The notes beneath the pieces are model-generated. The model was not told the DNA's origin and searched no databases. It worked only from the letters and a program-made list of their open reading frames with translations. The position numbers and the translations under genes were made by a program. From Gracilibacillus salitolerans (GTDB taxonomy: Bacteria; Bacillota; Bacilli; Bacillales; Amphibacillaceae), in the NCBI RefSeq assembly GCF_009650095.1, contig NZ_CP045915.1, positions 1,860,001 to 1,924,000 on the forward strand: a stretch of 64,000 nt of DNA, in the 5' to 3' direction. Shown here one piece after another: positions 62,312 through 64,000 of the stretch. How positions within the stretch are numbered: position 1 is the stretch's first letter; each line of letters opens with the position of its first letter.

Positions 62312-64000
62312 ATGGCTAAAAAATCCATTTCCATAAAAGGAGCACGTGCACATAATTTAAAAAATATCTCCATCGATATTCCAAAGGATAAGTTGATTGT
62401 TTTAACAGGATTGTCAGGTTCAGGTAAATCATCATTAGCTTTTGATACCATTTATGCTGAGGGGCAACGTCGGTACGTAGAATCACTCTCAGCATATGCT
62501 CGTCAATTTTTAGGGCAAATGGATAAACCGGATGTTGATTCTATCGAAGGTTTATCACCTGCCATTTCTATCGATCAGAAAACGACAAGTCGTAATCCAC
62601 GTTCAACAGTTGGTACCGTGACGGAAATTTATGACTATATGCGGTTACTCTTTGCAAGAATTGGACATCCGATTTGTCCAATTCATGGGGAAGAAATCAC
62701 TTCACAAACCGTTGAGCAAATGGTTGACCGAATCATGGATTACCCAGAACGAACAAAATTGCAAATACTGGCGCCAGTTGTCTCTGGTCGTAAAGGGACA
62801 CATGTAAAAGTGTTGGAGGACCTGCAAAAAGAAGGGTATATTCGTTTACGCATCGATGGAGAAATGCGTGAAATCAGTGATGATATCCAGTTAGACAAAA
62901 ATAAAAAACATTCGATTGAAGTTGTGATCGATCGGATTGTTGTAAAAGACGGTATCGCAGGTCGACTATCCGATTCCTTGGAAACAGCTTTAAAATTAGG
63001 TGAAGGTAAAGTCATTGTCGATATTATCGGAGATGAAGAACTGTTATTCAGCGAAAATCATGCATGTCCTATTTGCGGATTTTCGATCGATGAACTGGAA
63101 CCAAGACTTTTTTCTTTTAATAGCCCATGGGGAGCATGTAAAACTTGTGATGGTCTCGGTTCACAATTGGAAGTAGACATTGATTTAGTGATCCCTAATA
63201 AAGACTTAACCCTGAATCAGGGGGCAATTGTCGCATGGGAACCGACAAGCTCACAATACTATCCGCAATTACTGAAAAGTGTTTGTAAGCACTATGGAAT
63301 AGATATGGATGTACCAGTGAACAAACTGCCGAAAAAACAATTAGAGAAGATTTTAAATGGCAGTGGTAAAGAAAAAATCTATTTTCGTTATGAAAATGAT
63401 TATGGTATGCTTCGCGAAAATGATATTTACTTTGAAGGTGTATTAAATAATATTGCTCGTCGTTATCGCGAAACATCATCAGATTTCATTCGTGAGCAAA
63501 TGGAAAAATATATGGCAACTAATGATTGCCCAACGTGTGAGGGTTATCGTTTAAATGAAGAAGCACTTGCAGTTAAGGTAAATGACTTGCATATTGGACA
63601 GGTAACAGCATTGTCAGTGACAGAAGCACATCAATTCTTTACAACACTTCAACTGTCTGAAAAAGAAGAACAAATAGCACATATGATCATTAATGAATTA
63701 GATGATCGCTTATCATTCTTAAAAAATGTTGGCTTGGAATATCTAACTTTATCCCGTTCTGCTGGTTCGTTATCTGGCGGAGAAGCACAGCGTATTCGTT
63801 TAGCAACTCAGATTGGTTCCGCATTAACGGGTGTGCTTTATGTGTTGGATGAACCATCAATCGGTTTACACCAACGAGATAATGATCGATTGATTCAGAC
63901 ATTGGAACGTATGCGCGATCTTGGTAATACACTGATTGTTGTCGAACATGATGAAGACACCATGTTAGCAGCTGATTATTTAATTGATATCGGACCAGGT
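62312..64000 (+). CDS. uvrA: Excinuclease ABC subunit A (C-terminus beyond window)
   Basis: The frame is open to the right edge, giving 563 residues, about 60 per cent of UvrA. Visible are the first Walker A GLSGSGKSSLAFDT, FLGQMDKPDVDSIEGLSPAI, the UvrB-binding and first zinc region (CPICGFSIDELEPRLFSFNS, ACKTCDG), the signature SAGSLSGGEAQRIRLATQIG and LDEPSIGLHQRD. UvrA detects DNA distortion and loads UvrB. ATG 62312 is in frame; ATG 62308 is not. Confidence 0.97.
   Translation, partial: MAKKSISIKGARAHNLKNISIDIPKDKLIVLTGLSGSGKSSLAFDTIYAEGQRRYVESLSAYARQFLGQMDKPDVDSIEGLSPAISIDQKTTSRNPRSTVGTVTEIYDYMRLLFARIGHPICPIHGEEITSQTVEQMVDRIMDYPERTKLQILAPVVSGRKGTHVKVLEDLQKEGYIRLRIDGEMREISDDIQLDKNKKHSIEVVIDRIVVKDGIAGRLSDSLETALKLGEGKVIVDIIGDEELLFSENHACPICGFSIDELEPRLFSFNSPWGACKTCDGLGSQLEVDIDLVIPNKDLTLNQGAIVAWEPTSSQYYPQLLKSVCKHYGIDMDVPVNKLPKKQLEKILNGSGKEKIYFRYENDYGMLRENDIYFEGVLNNIARRYRETSSDFIREQMEKYMATNDCPTCEGYRLNEEALAVKVNDLHIGQVTALSVTEAHQFFTTLQLSEKEEQIAHMIINELDDRLSFLKNVGLEYLTLSRSAGSLSGGEAQRIRLATQIGSALTGVLYVLDEPSIGLHQRDNDRLIQTLERMRDLGNTLIVVEHDEDTMLAADYLIDIGPG

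Overview
The window comes from a low-GC Gram-positive bacterium of the Bacillaceae. The evidence is a Bacillus-type flagellar cluster followed by hpf, a Bacillus-type secA-prfB-ftsEX-ctpB-minJ order, a ydjFGHI-type envelope-stress operon behind a sigma-W promoter, a TasA biofilm cluster with SinR-type operators, and sigma-D promoters in front of flagellar genes. Many proteins are acidic, which fits a halotolerant genus related to Gracilibacillus or Oceanobacillus; that placement is inference. No tRNA, rRNA or CRISPR array was seen.

Layout. 1-4033 (minus strand): an EAL-domain c-di-GMP phosphodiesterase cut by the window edge, then a biofilm-fibre cluster transcribed tasA, tapA, sipW and a surface protein with an LPSTA-type sorting signal. 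4034-8737: a YutJ-type NADH dehydrogenase, divergent from a MoxR ATPase / DUF58 / membrane-protein operon (yeaC-yeaD-yebA type). 8751-10223: an IS3-family insertion sequence sitting in the loop of the terminator of that operon. 10304-13944: two sigma-D transcription units (fliD plus a small YjfB-like gene; flaG-fliS-fliT). 14081-14793: hpf. 14835-18263: a ydjFGHI-type operon (PspA-like, zinc-ribbon, TPM and SPFH-like proteins).

19172-41945 is the most unusual part: about 22.7 kb, all on the plus strand. It holds a Gram-positive Tad pilus machine (TadZ, TadA/CpaF, TadB, TadC, Flp-like pilin, two TadE-like pseudopilins, a coiled-coil TadG-like protein and a TadV prepilin peptidase). Interleaved with or directly following these are three lipoproteins, a DUF6382-FHA membrane protein, two PP2C phosphatases, a transmembrane Ser/Thr kinase with a C-terminal TPR-like region predicted to lie outside the cell, a small membrane protein with repeated T-E-L-L motifs, and a 1967-residue Ig-repeat surface protein. 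The layout suggests a phospho-threonine circuit (kinase, phosphatases, FHA reader, candidate phospho-acceptors) built into a pilus and adhesin system. In Bacillus subtilis hpf lies next to secA; here the ydj operon and the Tad block lie between them.

42331-64000 returns to conserved chromosome: secA-prfB (with the RF2 programmed frameshift), a YitT-family protein, ftsEX with a coiled-coil M23 hydrolase that is probably its partner, ctpB, a phage-derived truncated holin plus endolysin, minJ, a SWIM-SNF2 helicase on the minus strand, prfC, then uvrB and the first 563 codons of uvrA behind a LexA box.

The longer gene-poor stretches (18264-19171, 41946-42422, 53460-53904) are described individually. 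The second contains a candidate small RNA.
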